Below, one piece after another: positions 5,358-6,131 of a stretch of DNA of 6,131 bases. Numbering within the stretch: the stretch's first letter is position 1; each line of letters starts with the position of its first letter. This stretch comes from an uncultured Clostridia bacterium (GTDB lineage Bacteria; Bacillota; Clostridia; Christensenellales; CAG-138). The notes under the pieces were generated by a model. It was given only the letters and a program-made list of their open reading frames with translations. It ran no database searches and had not been told where the DNA came from. Location of the stretch: NCBI GenBank assembly GCA_937900325.1, contig CALCEX010000217.1, forward strand, positions 1-6,131, written 5' to 3'. A program made the translations under genes and the position numbers.

Positions 5358-6131
5358 ATGGAAAAACCGGAAATGGCGAAGAAAAGAGACGTTATGTATA
5401 TAGTAAAAAACTGGATAGCTGACAATAAGCAGGTATGGCTTACGCTGTATGTGCCTGCTTATCTTATAGCTTTCTGCCTGCTGCAGGCGAGACAGGCGCC
5501 GGTGAGAACGGTACATTTCGCCCTTGATTACCGGATACCCTTCTGCGAGTACTTCATAATACCCTATTGCACATGGTATTTCCTGCTGATAGGAGTCGGG
5601 CTGTATACTCTTTTAAAGGACAGGGACAGCTTTATAAAGTATATGCTGTTTATGATCATCGGCTATACCGCCTGTATGCTCATATATTGGGTATATCCGA
5701 TAGCTCAGGATCTCAGGCCCGCAGCGTTCCCGAGAGATAATTTCTGCTCCAGGCTTGTAGGACTCGTATACTCCATGGATCCGCCGTTCAACATCCTGCC
5801 AAGCATGCATGTAGTGGGAAGCTTTATGTGTGCCGCGGCGGTAGCTAACTGCCCGACCGTGAAAAAAACCGGCTCCAAGGTGATGGTAGCGCTGCTCGCT
5901 GTGGTGATATCCGTATCCACTGTTTTTGTAAAGCAGCATTCCGTGCTTGATACGGCGGCGGCATTCGCTTTGTGCGTTATAATATTCTTTATGCTCTATG
6001 CCCCTTGCACAAAGGCGAAGCGGGAGAGCATATCCCCCCGCGCCCGGCGCAACTGGCTCATCGGCGGCATGGCGGGCCTTGCCGTCAGCGCCCTGTGCAT
6101 AAAGCTCACCCTTGAAAACCTGCCCTTATAG
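5358..6131 (+). CDS. PAP2 superfamily membrane phosphatase/phosphotransferase
   Basis: This 257-residue integral membrane protein carries the three catalytic blocks of the PAP2 (type 2 phosphatidic acid phosphatase) superfamily in order: an LRP motif (119-121) for block 1, PSMH (148-151) for block 2, and KQHSVLD (192-198) for block 3. H151 is the likely proton donor, and H194 with D198 the nucleophile pair. PSMH instead of PSGH, and KQH instead of SRxxxxxH, place it nearest the inositolphosphotransferase-like PAP2_3 branch. Membrane segments lie near 27-43, 66-87, 93-113, 150-164, 174-191, 198-215 and 233-250. The substrate is probably a lipid phosphate or polyprenyl pyrophosphate, which is inference. 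The ATG at 5358 follows AAAGG (5341-5345) at 12 bases. In-frame ATGs at 5373 and 5394 are possible alternatives, while the 29 upstream codons read like non-coding leader. The stop is the last codon of the window, so the gene is complete. Confidence 0.85.
   Translation: MEKPEMAKKRDVMYIVKNWIADNKQVWLTLYVPAYLIAFCLLQARQAPVRTVHFALDYRIPFCEYFIIPYCTWYFLLIGVGLYTLLKDRDSFIKYMLFMIIGYTACMLIYWVYPIAQDLRPAAFPRDNFCSRLVGLVYSMDPPFNILPSMHVVGSFMCAAAVANCPTVKKTGSKVMVALLAVVISVSTVFVKQHSVLDTAAAFALCVIIFFMLYAPCTKAKRESISPRARRNWLIGGMAGLAVSALCIKLTLENLPL

Overview
The window looks like chromosome from an anaerobic member of the Clostridia. The evidence is oxygen-sensitive iron-sulfur enzymes of the 2-hydroxyacyl-CoA dehydratase superfamily, a Bacillus-type UPF0316 membrane protein, a DUF3343 protein, strong AGGAG-type ribosome binding sites and canonical TTGACA/TATAAT promoter elements. 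Base composition is moderate, yet the codon ATA is used very freely for isoleucine. I cannot name the species. There is no sign of phage, insertion sequence or CRISPR.

Layout. Positions 63-635 encode a small unrecognised multi-pass membrane protein. Positions 733-1320 encode a UPF0316 (DUF5698 plus DUF2179) membrane protein with its own extended -10 promoter, followed by a hairpin. Positions 1469-4866 are the centrepiece, a four-gene + strand operon: an ATP-dependent activase (YjiL/HgdC type), a first YjiM-type double-cubane-cluster reductase, a 79-residue DUF3343 protein overlapping it by 7 bases, and a second, divergent YjiM-type paralogue. The operon is followed by a GC-rich 3' region with a 14-base palindrome and a 71-base imperfect inverted repeat, then an intrinsic terminator. 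A tRNA-Glu(CTC) gene lies on the minus strand (5066-5141) with a near-perfect promoter and its own terminator, convergent with the operon. Positions 5358-6131 encode a PAP2-family membrane phosphatase/transferase whose stop codon is the last codon of the window.

How the operon should work. By analogy with characterised relatives, the activase uses ATP hydrolysis to push a low-potential electron from its [4Fe-4S] cluster into the cluster of its partner enzyme. The partners here resemble the YjiM/double-cubane-cluster branch more than true 2-hydroxyacyl-CoA dehydratase subunits, and no CoA-transferase or acyl-CoA dehydrogenase lies nearby. A nitrogenase-like, ATP-driven reduction of a small molecule is therefore a better guess than amino-acid fermentation. 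The substrate is unknown. The most interesting points are the pairing of one canonical and one divergent reductase (the latter lacks a cysteine and has an altered C-terminal motif) and the DUF3343 gene inserted between them.
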